This document shows, piece by piece, positions 1 through 11,818 of a stretch of 64,000 bases of DNA. The notes beneath the pieces are model-generated. The model searched no databases. It was not told the DNA's origin and was given only the letters and a program-made list of their open reading frames with translations. The DNA is taken from positions 4,599,501 through 4,663,500 of the forward strand of contig SMMW01000585.1 in NCBI GenBank assembly GCA_004794655.1, read 5' to 3'. The translations under genes were made by a program, and so were the position numbers. Each line of letters begins with the position of its first letter. Position 1 is the stretch's first letter. Source of the DNA: Marisa cornuarietis (Eukaryota; Mollusca; Gastropoda; Architaenioglossa; Ampullariidae).

Positions 1-943
1 AGCGCCATTTACTGCCGTCACTGCAGCAACCACCACCACCACTACCGCCGCGTTTGTCCCCCTTGGTCTCTCGGTAGCAGAAGTTATCGCGGTCGTCATC
101 ACCATCCTCCTCCACCTCGATGCTGATTCGCCTGTCGTGGCGCCGTCCTCGTGCACTGTCGTCGCTGCCGACGCTGTGGCTGCCGGACTTGCTGTAGCTG
201 TGGTGAAGGTTAAGGCTGTTGGGGTGATGGTGATGATGGTGGTGAGGTAGTTGAGGAGGGACCTTAACGTCGCTGTCCGACTCGGTGTCCGGGAGGAAAG
301 TCTCTGTCGTGCAGCTCGACTTGTTGCCGCGCTGCATCGGGCGCCCAATGTTTTGGCTGCTGCTGCGACGCTGGTGGCGGTGAAGAAGGTCGCTGTACTT
401 GCGTCCACAGCCGCAGCACCCGCACCGCTCGCCAGCATCGACACCACTGCCGCAGTGCGTCAACACGTCATTGTAGGCGTTGGCGACGTCGTGGTCAAGC
501 TGTCGACCTTGAGTCCGCTCCGACCCGCCCTGATGGTCCTGCTCGCTGAAGCACGAGGGTTGGGAAAGGTCGTGCTGGCTGGCACCCTCCGGGGTGGCTT
601 TCTCGTACTCCAGTGATCCCTTCCCCGAGTCTGGGTCGCTCTGGTAGCCGGCGCCGCTGCCGCTGAGGTTGTTTCCGAAGCTGCACGCGCCACCGGACAC
701 GGAGTGCGAGCAGTTGTCAACCTTGTCGACGGCCACCAACGACCGCAGCGGCGACGGGAGGCGCACGGAACCCCAGGCTACGCTGACGTGGCGGTACGAC
801 ACCCGCGAGAAGTGGCGCGCCAGGGACGTGTCCTCTAACCGCCGGCACAGCAGCACGCAGTCTCGCTTGAACTGCTTGGTGAAGATGGCGTACAGGAAAG
901 GGTTGGCACACGAGTTGAGGGGCAGCACGAAGATTGTCAGGAC
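1..943 (-). CDS. LGR exon 21 (partial): TM7 and long cytoplasmic tail
   Basis: At least 943 nt, residues 860-1173 and beyond, phase 0 in (GGCCTACAG|). TM7 reads VLTIFVLPLNSCANPFLYAI with the NPxxY motif (Asn873-Tyr877), then KQFKRDCVLLCRRLED. The frame stays open to base 1 with no stop. The tail is rich in Ser, Gly, His and Cys. It contains a CGCCGCG cluster, a run of seven His (about residues 1093-1099), an acidic stretch EVEEDGDDD and a GGSGGGG stretch. The GC content is visibly higher than in the introns. The stop codon is outside the window. Confidence 0.95.
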
Positions 944-3426
944 CTGTAGGCCGAAAAAAAAAAGCAATCGTAATCGGAGCGGAAGTTAAGACTGACAGCC
1001 GTAGCGAAACTAATTCTCAAAGGCCAAACAGGACACAATATATAATTATTTATATATTTATTTATCAAATGACTGGGTGTGGTTTGCTGGACGATATTCA
1101 TCTAGCCGGTGGATGGGCTAGGAAACATTGTAACTAATAAACACTTCCTTTAGAAGCTTTCTACTCTGTCTAATATGTATTTTAATTTTTTTTTATTGTC
1201 AAATGACAGGGTGGGGTTTGTTACACAGACGTCCTAAAACTTTGAGGGGAAAACTGCATCTCTTTTGCGTAATACAAGCCAATAACAGTTTGTTTGTTTG
1301 TTTGTTTTTTTTGCTTTGTCAGAAGAGTAGCTTTGATGCACGTTAACATTGTACATCACGAAAGTGCAGAAAAAGCCTCTTCTGGCCACCTGCCAGTGCA
1401 CTGACCTTTGCCTCACTCAGATCGATGAGGTTGTTGCCGAAGGAGGCGGCTAGAGAAAGGAAGGCGATTGGCGCCCAACAGAGGAAGTCGGTGAAGACGA
1501 GCAAAGCCATGCGTTTGGCCACCCGCGTGTCGTTAGAGTTCCAGGCCTGCGAGTGGCGGATGCTCAGGTACATGGCCAGGTAGCAAGCCAGGATGACGCA
1601 GAAGGACAGGCCGTTGAAGATCATGATGAAGCATACGTAACCTTAAATTTAAAATAACCCATCTTTCGTGAAAAGCGCTAAATATCAAAAGGGACAACGC
1701 TAAGGAAGACGACGATTATTTAATGTTAAAATAATGTCAGCTTTCAAAAAACTGCAACACTTTGCGTCTGAAATAGGATGTGGCTTTATTTTGCATGAAT
1801 ACTTGATGATATAATTATTACGGTTACTTTTAAAGTGACAGTTTCTTGCTTTGAATGGTGCATAATATTCTGAAAGTTATATGACACTTTTAAAATTCAC
1901 TATCTTGCGTGGGCGCCCCCCCCCCTCCGATACAGAGAGAGAGAGAGGAAAAAAAACAAGAGGGAGAGAAAGAGAGCTTACTTTTTGATACAGTGTCCTC
2001 AACTTCAAAAGGCAGACACACAGCAAACTTGCGGTAGTCGCTTATTCCGAATAACGGAAGGCTGGCCAGGAAAATGGCAAACACCCATCCACCCATCATG
2101 ATGAAGCCTGCACACAACCGACCTTTTACAGACCACTCTGCAAGACTATCACCTTGGCAACAGGTAACCTACGGTATTTCATTCCATGATGATGTTTATG
2201 TCTTCTGCTTAGACACCTGTGGGACGCGACACTTCAAGCACCTCGTTTTGACTCGTTATATTTAAATACAAGCCAGCTGTCCTCTTAAATCCCTTCTAAA
2301 CCTTCACGGTCTTGTTTATTTTTAGATCAGCTTACGTCCCACGCCTGCTCGAAAGTAAAACATTGTCTCGCTAATGACGGCGGGAAACTTCTGAATCTCT
2401 TCGGCAACAAGGATGACGCACCTGCTTGTCTGAGAGACATCCGTTTGTTCAGCTGCATGGCGTTGGTGATGGCGTAGAAGCGCTCGAGTGTGATGACAGT
2501 TAACGTGAAGACGCTCAGCTCCGAGGACAGGACTCCCAGAAAGCCGGCCACCAGACAGCCGCAGCTCAACTGCCAAGGAATGGCGTGCTTGCGGAATTCA
2601 CCTGAACAAACCAGAAATAAACTCTCAGTGGTTAGCTTCGCCACATGCACTTAGACGAAGGCTTCGTGTTGTGTGATAGACGGAATAGAGAAGAGATGAA
2701 AGAGGACACCAGCAGTGGAGCAGTCTACAGACCCGCACGTTTCTTCTCACTTCAGCCAAAAGGTCGGCCAGGACGTCGTGTATCATTTCTTACGCTATGC
2801 CTCAGGAAAAGGGATAAAACTTATCAGGAATACTCCACAAGTGTTTTTCTTACCTAAACTGAAAATACTCAAAGAGATGTATGAGAGGGTGGGGAAGAGA
2901 GGTGTTTTCCCATTCATTTCTACCCCTCCCACCCGTGTTCAGAATGACGCTTTCCTGATGCAGAAAACGACGTAGTTACCACGTGGGACATAAGGATGTC
3001 TCAGAGGAAGGTAGACGTTCTCAGCTTGCTTTGCATCGTTGTCGGTGGGTGGATGGGGTAAACGGATGCCTTCGGAAAAAACCACGGACATCCCCCCTTC
3101 CTGCTCCACCACCACTTCAACTGTCCTTGGCGGGGGAAACTGAAGCAGCTGACCCGTCTGCCGGAAGACTATGAGTGGTTTTGATGAAAGCGAAGGAACA
3201 GACAGAAGTGAAGATGACAGACAAGAGAGGAAAACTAAAGCAGGAAGTGGTTATATTATGAAATCCCAGGCCGATATAACCCAGCCTTAATGGAAAAACT
3301 CGTTGGGTTTCATGGTGAAAAATGGAGAGAAACAGAGTTTGTGTCTTTTAGCTTTCGTTGAGCTTAACAGCATATTTAAAAATATTGTTTAATTTTGAGA
3401 CAGGCAAATCATTTTCACGAGGAGAT

Positions 3427-3494
<68 letters not shown>

Positions 3495-3597
3495 TCTCTC
3501 TCTCTATGTTTCTTGCTTGTCATTCTTGCATTACATGTATTTTGGTATTTAACGTATTTTTTTCTTCGTTAGGGTGACGGGCAGATGTAACAAACCC

Positions 3598-3669
<72 letters not shown>

Positions 3670-6600
3670 ATGAGTGAAATGGTTGAGATGAAGATTTTCC
3701 CACTGCTGTAACATGATACATATGTAGCAGAAATAGTCATGGAAAGTCTGAGCAGGTTGTGAGACATAATGTGTGATTAAAGCCCGTCAGGTAGCTCTTG
3801 TATCCATACCCACTCAGAAATGAAACCATATGCAGCCTAAGCAAATCGTTTAGCCTTACAGTACATCCTAATTACTGTTATTTATGATTGAGAGAAATAT
3901 CAACATCTTGGTAAACAAAACTCAATGCAGAGATTAAAGTCTTTTTCCGCTGTTATCATAGCCGTCAGTTAGGGTTAGCAGGTCCCAGGCTAAATGTTTG
4001 CAAACTTTTCTCATTTGGCTTGTATACATTCAAACTTTTTAAGTCAAGAAAGGATCCACAGAAAGGTCTAGAACCTTTCTCAGTCATTAAGTCAGTAATG
4101 CTGCAATAATGCCTATACAGGGCTTCTTGGATAGTTCTCGTGTCAAGATAACTCAGGAGATGGAGAGACTTACTGATTTTTTTCAGGGAATCACGAACGC
4201 TTGAAGTGACTTTGTTTAGATTTATAGACATTTACCCGTGTGTTTAGGCTTATAGCCATTTACCTGTAGACACGCGCATGTGATTTTAGTTTAAAAAAAT
4301 CATATAATAGTGCATAACATTCTGTGTTAATTGTTTATATCGCAAAGTGTTAGAAATCAAAAGGAGGAGCATTTAAAGCAACCAGATTAGACCATATTGC
4401 CATATTGTCACACACTGCAACCATGTTGTCACATTGGAATGGAATAAATCAAGCTTAGGTCTGTGTGTTTCTACATGTCCGCCTCTGTTTCTTTCTGAGC
4501 TAACTGTTATATATATATATTTCATTAAACCCCTAGAATTTATTTGAATAGCGTCCTTAACCTGGTTAAAGAACACAACGCTAGAGCAGAACATTGCCGA
4601 GTCGAGGACCGCTGGGGCCTGTGATTTATTTACCCTCCTTCCATTTCTCCTTCACTCTTAGCAGCAGCAATAGGTAAGTGCACCGAGTCTACAGACGAAA
4701 ATTGCGGTATATACATCTGCTTTATCATCATCAAGGAAGTTAAAGGAATGCAGAAATGGCTGGCTTCCAGCTTTTACGTGGCTTTGTTGCCACGGTGAAC
4801 CATTTACAGTGCAATATGGTGTGCGGCCTCTAAGGTCCTTGCCTGAAATTACGGGAATATCAAAGATATTTTCTCCTTCTCCTGAATTTAATGAGAATCT
4901 GACCGATGCCAGCCAAGGATGTCAGTGTGTGTTGTGAGTCAGGATCTCGACTGGCGTTCTTGCTGTTGTAGTCTGTATGCTGGATGGTCGACGATAATTC
5001 CGACTTTGATAGCAAGGATTACTCTGAACCGTAAATGGTTCAAAGGGCACAGTGTATTATATTCGTCAGATGACATATTTTTTTCTTCTCTTGTAGCCTT
5101 CTTATTTAAGGTCCAACTCTTTCACATATTTAATCATTATTTATTTATCTTTATCTTTAAACAAAATGCTAATACATTTTGTTTTTATAGACGTGCCACC
5201 ACAAATGATGGAAGAGTTCGTCTTTGCATAAAATCAAACCAGGTGGTTAAGAAGTTGAGAATTATTGCTTGGTGTGGTAGGGTAGACAACCGCCATACCG
5301 AAACCACATCGCGCGCATTACACACGTTGACACTCAAAGTAGAGGAAATAAAACTGTTGGTTCCAGAAGGAGAGTAGGACGCATAGTGAGAACGAGGAAG
5401 GAGCGAGGGATAGACACATGATAACGAAAACAAATAAAGCGGCTGATTGAAACTCACCCAAGGTGGATGCGTCAACGATGGCAAGGATGCCGAGGTACAC
5501 GCCCATGAAGAAATCCGCACATGCCAAGTTGCAGATGAGGAAGCGAGGGACGTCCATCTTGGATCTCGATGTCACAGACACGAACAGAACCACCGCGTTG
5601 CCTAGCAACGCAAGCATGAAGACGAACCAGACTCCACAACGCAGCGACCACCAGCCGAAGAGATCATCACAGGGCATAAACGGACCTGACATGGGCAGAA
5701 GATGAGGTCAGAGCGGACACAGGCATTGTGTCAGTGACACAAGAACAGGCATTGTGTCATTGACACAAGAGCCGTGTGCGACCCGGGTCAAAGGCTGACC
5801 ACTTTCGATTGCACGTCTGTTTTTCGGTTCATAATTCCGAGCAATCCTGCGCCCACCTCTTTTCAAAGCACCAAGCGATTTCAAAGTTAAAATTTAAACC
5901 AAGAAATCTCATGCTCACATTTGTCTTGAGACACGAGTTTCGTAAAATAAAAACATCCATCGATTATTTTCTCCTTCGCAGCCTTGTCAATCGAATCTTG
6001 CCCGAAGGTTTTTTTATTTCCTAAACAGGAATTTCCGTTAACAGACGGGATATTATTTTTTTGACAAGGAAAACAGATGCTTTGACATTTTGTTTGAGTA
6101 GGCTTAAAAGCTTGCTGACAAACTATTTCCTAAAAACGGTATTCCATACCTGGCTTAGGTTTGCACGTGATGGGGGGCTTAGCCAGCACCAGATTGTGTA
6201 CATGGACGTTGTCATCAGGGAGGTAGTCCTCCAAGTAGATCTCCGCCTCCTTAGGCAAGTCATACTCTCCGGGGTTATAATCGTTGTTCTGCAGGTCATC
6301 CCACAGGGACTGCGTGTGATTGTCTGTGTAAACAACAACAAACCTTTATCATGCTGTGTGTTTATCTGCGTGCACATCCCAGCAAACTGTCATTCTTTGA
6401 AATTCTTTTTCATACCTTTTCACAACCATCCTTTTCTTAACACGCACAATCGCTTTCTTTTCCCTCCAGGTTAAAGAGTTTTCAATGGTAACGAGGGAGC
6501 ACAGAAGAGCAGTTGATGAAAGCGCGGGTCATTTAAGGCCAACACGTGTATAGTAACACCAACAGCTTCCGTTGGACGAAGATCAAACGCGTCCTGCTAT

Positions 6601-8313
6601 TAACCCTTTCACAATGACTGTTTTATAGGATTTTACGAGGACTTGAGCTCTAACCAAGCAGCTGGAGTTTGTAGCTGTCATGGCAACACGTGTCTGGCTC
6701 AAGAATTCGGTGTGTTTTGACCCGTGAATCTTCAGGAATTTCAACCTGTGTCATGGTGGGTGGGGGGATAGCGCTGGCATTACTGGTCGAAACGTTTCTT
6801 TTCTTTGAAAGGTTTCTAATATTTTTAAAAAAAATAATACTTCATGCCAAGTGTTGAACGGAATCTTGAAGAGCGATGTGTGGAGAGAGAGAGAGAGAGA
6901 GAAAGAACAATAGAGGAGAATGAATGATAGGTCTGGTTTATTTTTCTAGGTGCTTCTTTCTCATCAAATACAAGAGTAATACAACATATACACACACACT
7001 CCTCACCACATACACATAAGAATAAAAGGTCAGTACGTTTTAAAGCATGAAAGCCTAAGTCTAAGTCTTATAGAAGAGAAACGCGATGTTTAAATGACTA
7101 GAATGATGTCAGATGACAATCAAGTAATTCTGCTGGTTGAGTCGCTGTCAGTATACCATGTGATGTCACGCTGATTGTCAGCAGGTACATAGAACATTCT
7201 AACAGGCCATGGCTTCGGCTTTGTAGTTTACTATTTTCATTGCTAATACCAGTCACTTACCCAGGTGTGTGTCCCAGAAGACGGTGAGGTTGTTGTAATG
7301 CTCCCTCCATCGATCCCCCGTGTCGTTGCCCAGCCACACTATCTGCTCATCGACAATCTCTATGGTGTCCGTCTTCTGTACAGGTCACGTGCGACACAGA
7401 CAACTGAGTTAATTCTTTCACACGCTCGAGTTAATCCTGTACTCGTAATAATCCTCCACACCCTCTGAGTTAATTTTTACTCGTACTTGCTCGGCATTAA
7501 TCCTTTACCTCTTCTGTGTCAGTACCCCATCACTGAGTGCGTTTTCCACTCACTCTTCACATGGTATTAGTTCCACGCACTGTTTCAATATCCCCTGATG
7601 TTTTGATCCTTCACACACTTTCCCCTATATAAGAGCGTGGCGGGTGGTGGAATTAGGTTAGTGGTTAGTCAGTGACTCGAGACTGGGGAACGAGAGCTGG
7701 GGTTGGGGGATCCAAGACACTAGGGACCGTAGTTACGAAGCGTAAATCATTTCTCCCGGGCAAAGTGGGCAACGAAAGGAAAAAAAGTCTTGTTTCCAAA
7801 GTAATAGCACAGTGTCGAGACCCCGCAGAGACACTACTTCATGTTTCCTTATACTATAACACCTTGCCACCGCTTTATAAGTATGGCTCTAGGGGTAAAA
7901 CAACCTCTACGAAATTTGGACACCGCTTATGACCTCGGAAACAAAACGTTTGTTCTCGAATCCTCCAGTTGTCCCAGGACAGAGACTTACCCTCGCCCCA
8001 GGGGAAAAGTAATAATAGCTTAATTTTTTTTTCTTTGTGGATAAAAGCTAAAATAGTGGCTTTGTTTCACTTTTTGATGTTGTGTGGACTTAAACAGCAG
8101 GAAGGTGATGGCACAATGTATTTTATTATATTTTCCTAGGATCAGAGGACTTTGCTGTTGGCTACGTGGCAAAAAATGAAGTTCATCGTAGCGGATGTTT
8201 CACAACGGGCGCGTCTTGCTTGTTGTGTAATGAACACCCAAGATTCAAAAACTCAGCCTAACTACATATTGCTTATATTATTTTGTGCATATTTAATGCG
8301 CGCGCGTGTGTGT

Positions 8314-8356
<43 letters not shown>

Positions 8357-10374
8357 GTAGAGAGAGTAAAGCCGATGCTTGCTTTTTTTTGTCTGTATAC
8401 CGCGGTGCCTGCCCTTAGCTGGATCCGGTTGTATTGCGCCCATGGACACAAACGTTGCAGTACGCAGGAACCAGGTAATCAGTTTGACCTGCCGGCAAGT
8501 GGGGTACGATCTCCATGTGAATTGCAGTCCAGCCCAGAACGCTATTTCAGTCTGCATGAGGCTTAAATAAAATCAACGCCGTCCTCGACAAGCACGGAGC
8601 AAGATTGTGCCCTCGGCTACTCAAGTTCACCCTTCCACGAGAGTTTTCGTCCTTTGTAAATTAAGGACAGCTTTCATATGCTAAATTTACCGCCATAGTG
8701 GTACGGAGAGGTTTTGTGGCTTCAGAAAAGCTGTAAAGTTGTTCTTACAGGCAAGCTTGTTTGTGCGCCCTTCGAGCCAAGGGGTTTAAAACAGACTGGT
8801 TTCCTTTCCGCACAGCGTGAGGAATGCGAAATGTCCGGAAGCATGAGAAGCAGGGTTACTAAATCAAGCATTCACCTATCCTCTCATCCTGCCCACTAAG
8901 ACAAAGAGAAAGATCGCAGGAAATGCCATGATAGTGGCTTTGCCATAGTAACCCATGAAAACACTTCTATTGGTCAATCTAGTTTAAAGCCAACCAATCA
9001 AAAAACGTGTTTTATTCTTCTTCGGTCTTCTGAGCCCCATTTGCACTGTTGAAACATTTTTGTGCATGAGTATTTTGCGCGTTTTTGGAAATCAAAAATG
9101 AGCCACTGTGAGACATTGTGCGCGCCACCAGTCGGGAGTAATATGTCGATGGCGATTCTGACAGTGAATTTTAATGTATTTAATGTATTTATTCGATTAT
9201 TTTTGCTGCAAATTACTCAAAATGCTGCCGAATATGTCTCTGGAAATTGAAGATGCTGTGGGTAGGTCCTAGCCTAACTTTTGAAGGTGTTCGAGGATGT
9301 GAACTGACAGCAGGCAAGAGAAAAAAACTGCACGGCAAAAACACAACAGTATCATGTTTCATATTCAGGGGTCATTGAAGGGTCGTGCTTTGTGGTGTAG
9401 GACTGTGACCTGGCGGCTTTGTCAGTGGACCACAGATGACCAGTACCTTGTGTAAATATGCTTCCAAAGTAGTTTGCATTGTGTTTTGGACACGTAACAA
9501 TGATATTTGGACATGGACAGGACTTTGAAGTGAAACTTTGTTTTCCGTGACTATGGTCGCCATGTGAACCGGGATTATTCTTGGATCGCTGCTGCCATCG
9601 GAGTAAAAGGTAGACAAATTTCATTTCTTTTTTTGCAAAGTTCAAGCTTTTTCCTTTCCAAAAGTGTATAGGTTTCTTAGACTAATGTTTACCGGAGAGA
9701 AGCAATAATGAAAAAAAGCTGCACCCATTGTCATAAATTATGAATCATAAATTATTACGACACTTGTTTAGAAGTAAAATTAGGATTTAGCGCGTCGAGT
9801 GGGTTAAGAGACAGAAAGGGCGCGGAAAGGAGTGAGAAATCATGATTCTCTGTCTTTTACTCTCTCTCTCTCTCTCTCACACACACACAGAATACATACA
9901 GGTGACCTGCATCGGTTGTGGAAACGACTGAGAGGCAGCAAGATCGACCCAGCTATTTACATAGCGTATTAAGGCGACTTATTCTTTGACACCGCGAGAC
10001 ATCTCGCCCCGTCTTCACTCACTTCCGCCTGGATGAAGTCACAGCAGTGGTAGGCGTAGGACAATGTGAGGTCGTACACTTTGGGGAAGGACTCCTTAGG
10101 CGGAAAGTCGCGAAGGTCTGGGTTGCCGAACGTCTTCAACTTCTGCACAGATTGCAGCCCTTGGGTTGGCAGGGAACTGAGGCGGTTTTCGCCAAGGTTA
10201 CTGGAAACACGAACGTCAGCATTTCACATGGTACGAAGTCATAAATAGAATTAAAGCCGAACGATTAGTAATAGTGATTTTCGAAATGAATGATTAAACA
10301 GATTTCTAAAGTACCCGTCCACTTATTCCCACGAATGTTTGAAGTCGAAGTGTACTCGTGTTAATCACGAAGCA

Positions 10375-10419
<45 letters not shown>

Positions 10420-11736
10420 GGGGGAGGTACATCTCCATTAAAACAAACAAAAAGATCTATAAAACCACAGGAAGAAGAAGCTTGTATTTTTGCACGCATG
10501 CGCAGTGGGAATCACAAAGCATGTCCTACCTACTGAAATCGAGAAGCCAGACATCTAATATTTTTTAAAGAACTTTAAGGCTTTTAAACCAACTGCGATG
10601 CAGCGTATAAAGTGCTATCAGTCTAAATCGTTTACCAAAGTCATGAAACCAGACTGTGAAATACTGTCGTCAAGAAAGTCACTTGGAAATCGCCATATCA
10701 CTGACGACGTAACTGTCAGCAGACGCTTGGGCGGTGACGTAGCAAAGAACGCACCGCAGCTCCTATTAGATATAAGGACGATGACGTGGAGACAGTTGCC
10801 GTTTTTGTAGACAGCTCGACGGTTGCTATGGTAACTGTGGCGTGCCTATTTTAGGCTGCGCTGTTGTGTTACCCGTAGTCACATTCAAAAGGCAGATATG
10901 AGGAAGAAAGCAAAAAATGGCTTAAGATTCTTCCCACGCATTTCTTTAGAGGCTATCGCGGTGCTGTTTACCGAAATGGCGGATGTATCCCATAGTACAC
11001 CGCGCGTTGACGTCAGGTTCCCTTCTCCGTGAGGACGTAACAAGAAACCGCTTAGCTCTAGATCTAACCTATGGTGTTTCAGAGAGTGATGCATCGCATA
11101 CCATAACCATCACCTTTGATGATGATGATGACGATGATGATGTTTATTTATAGACCGCTTAACCTCACCAACAAAGGCGGGCTCAAAGCGCTTACATAGA
11201 TGAAGTCGGGAAAAAAACAGTCAGCCCCGTAAACAGGTGTCACAGTCAGAAATAGGTATGTCGGAGCCGAGATACGAACCCACGACGACCGATTCTCACT
11301 GTCGTGGTGACCAGCCGTCCCGCGAAAAAATGTAAACAAAGCTAAGAAAAGCAATCAAAAAAAAAAATCAACCAGATATCTAGAATCTCTTTCTCACACA
11401 AACACTCAATTATAAAGCCAGCAACATAATTCCTATAAAAACATTGATAGCTGGGCTGGAAGTGGAATTTGGATTGCACAGACTTACAGATCTTCAAGCA
11501 ATGACAGTGGCAAAAAGGCCGAGGGATGTATCGTGTTGATCTGGTTTCGGCCAAGGTCCCTGTGAGTCAAGAAAGGAAGCGATATAACGAAAGGTTTCTC
11601 GAGAAAAAGCATCAAGATTTCAAGTCTATATTACCCTTCTTTGCTTTTTCTGTGTTTTAGATCAGTTTCAGTACCCATCTGAAGCACTCTGAACTGCGAT
11701 TATATGTCAGCACAGAATTCTATATAATAAGTCAAA

Positions 11737-11818
<82 letters not shown>

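Larger units (their letters stand above)
2602..5457. other. Intron 17 of the LGR gene
   Basis: 2856 bp between the TM2 and TM3 exons. It carries the opposed CA and TG microsatellites at 3428-3669. The rest is anonymous and AT-rich. A 152-codon open stretch at 4919-5377 (+) has no recognisable domain. Confidence 0.85.
10201..11487. other. Intron 13 of the LGR gene
   Basis: 1287 bp. It contains a GT microsatellite (10377-10418) and a minus-strand tRNA-derived SINE (11118-11324). Confidence 0.88.

Noticed and set aside
251..720. Plus-strand and alternative-frame ORFs in the first kilobase
   Set aside because: They are shadows of the GC-rich LGR tail exon, whose minus-strand frame stays open for 314 codons and begins with TM7.
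3358..3767. Poly-(Thr-His) and (Ser-Leu) ORFs
   Set aside because: They are translations of CA/TG microsatellites; the same holds for frames at 8273-8418, 40667-40873 and 44508-45017.
4919..5377. 152-codon plus-strand ORF
   Set aside because: No recognisable domain, unremarkable composition and location in intron 17 of the receptor gene; treated as chance.
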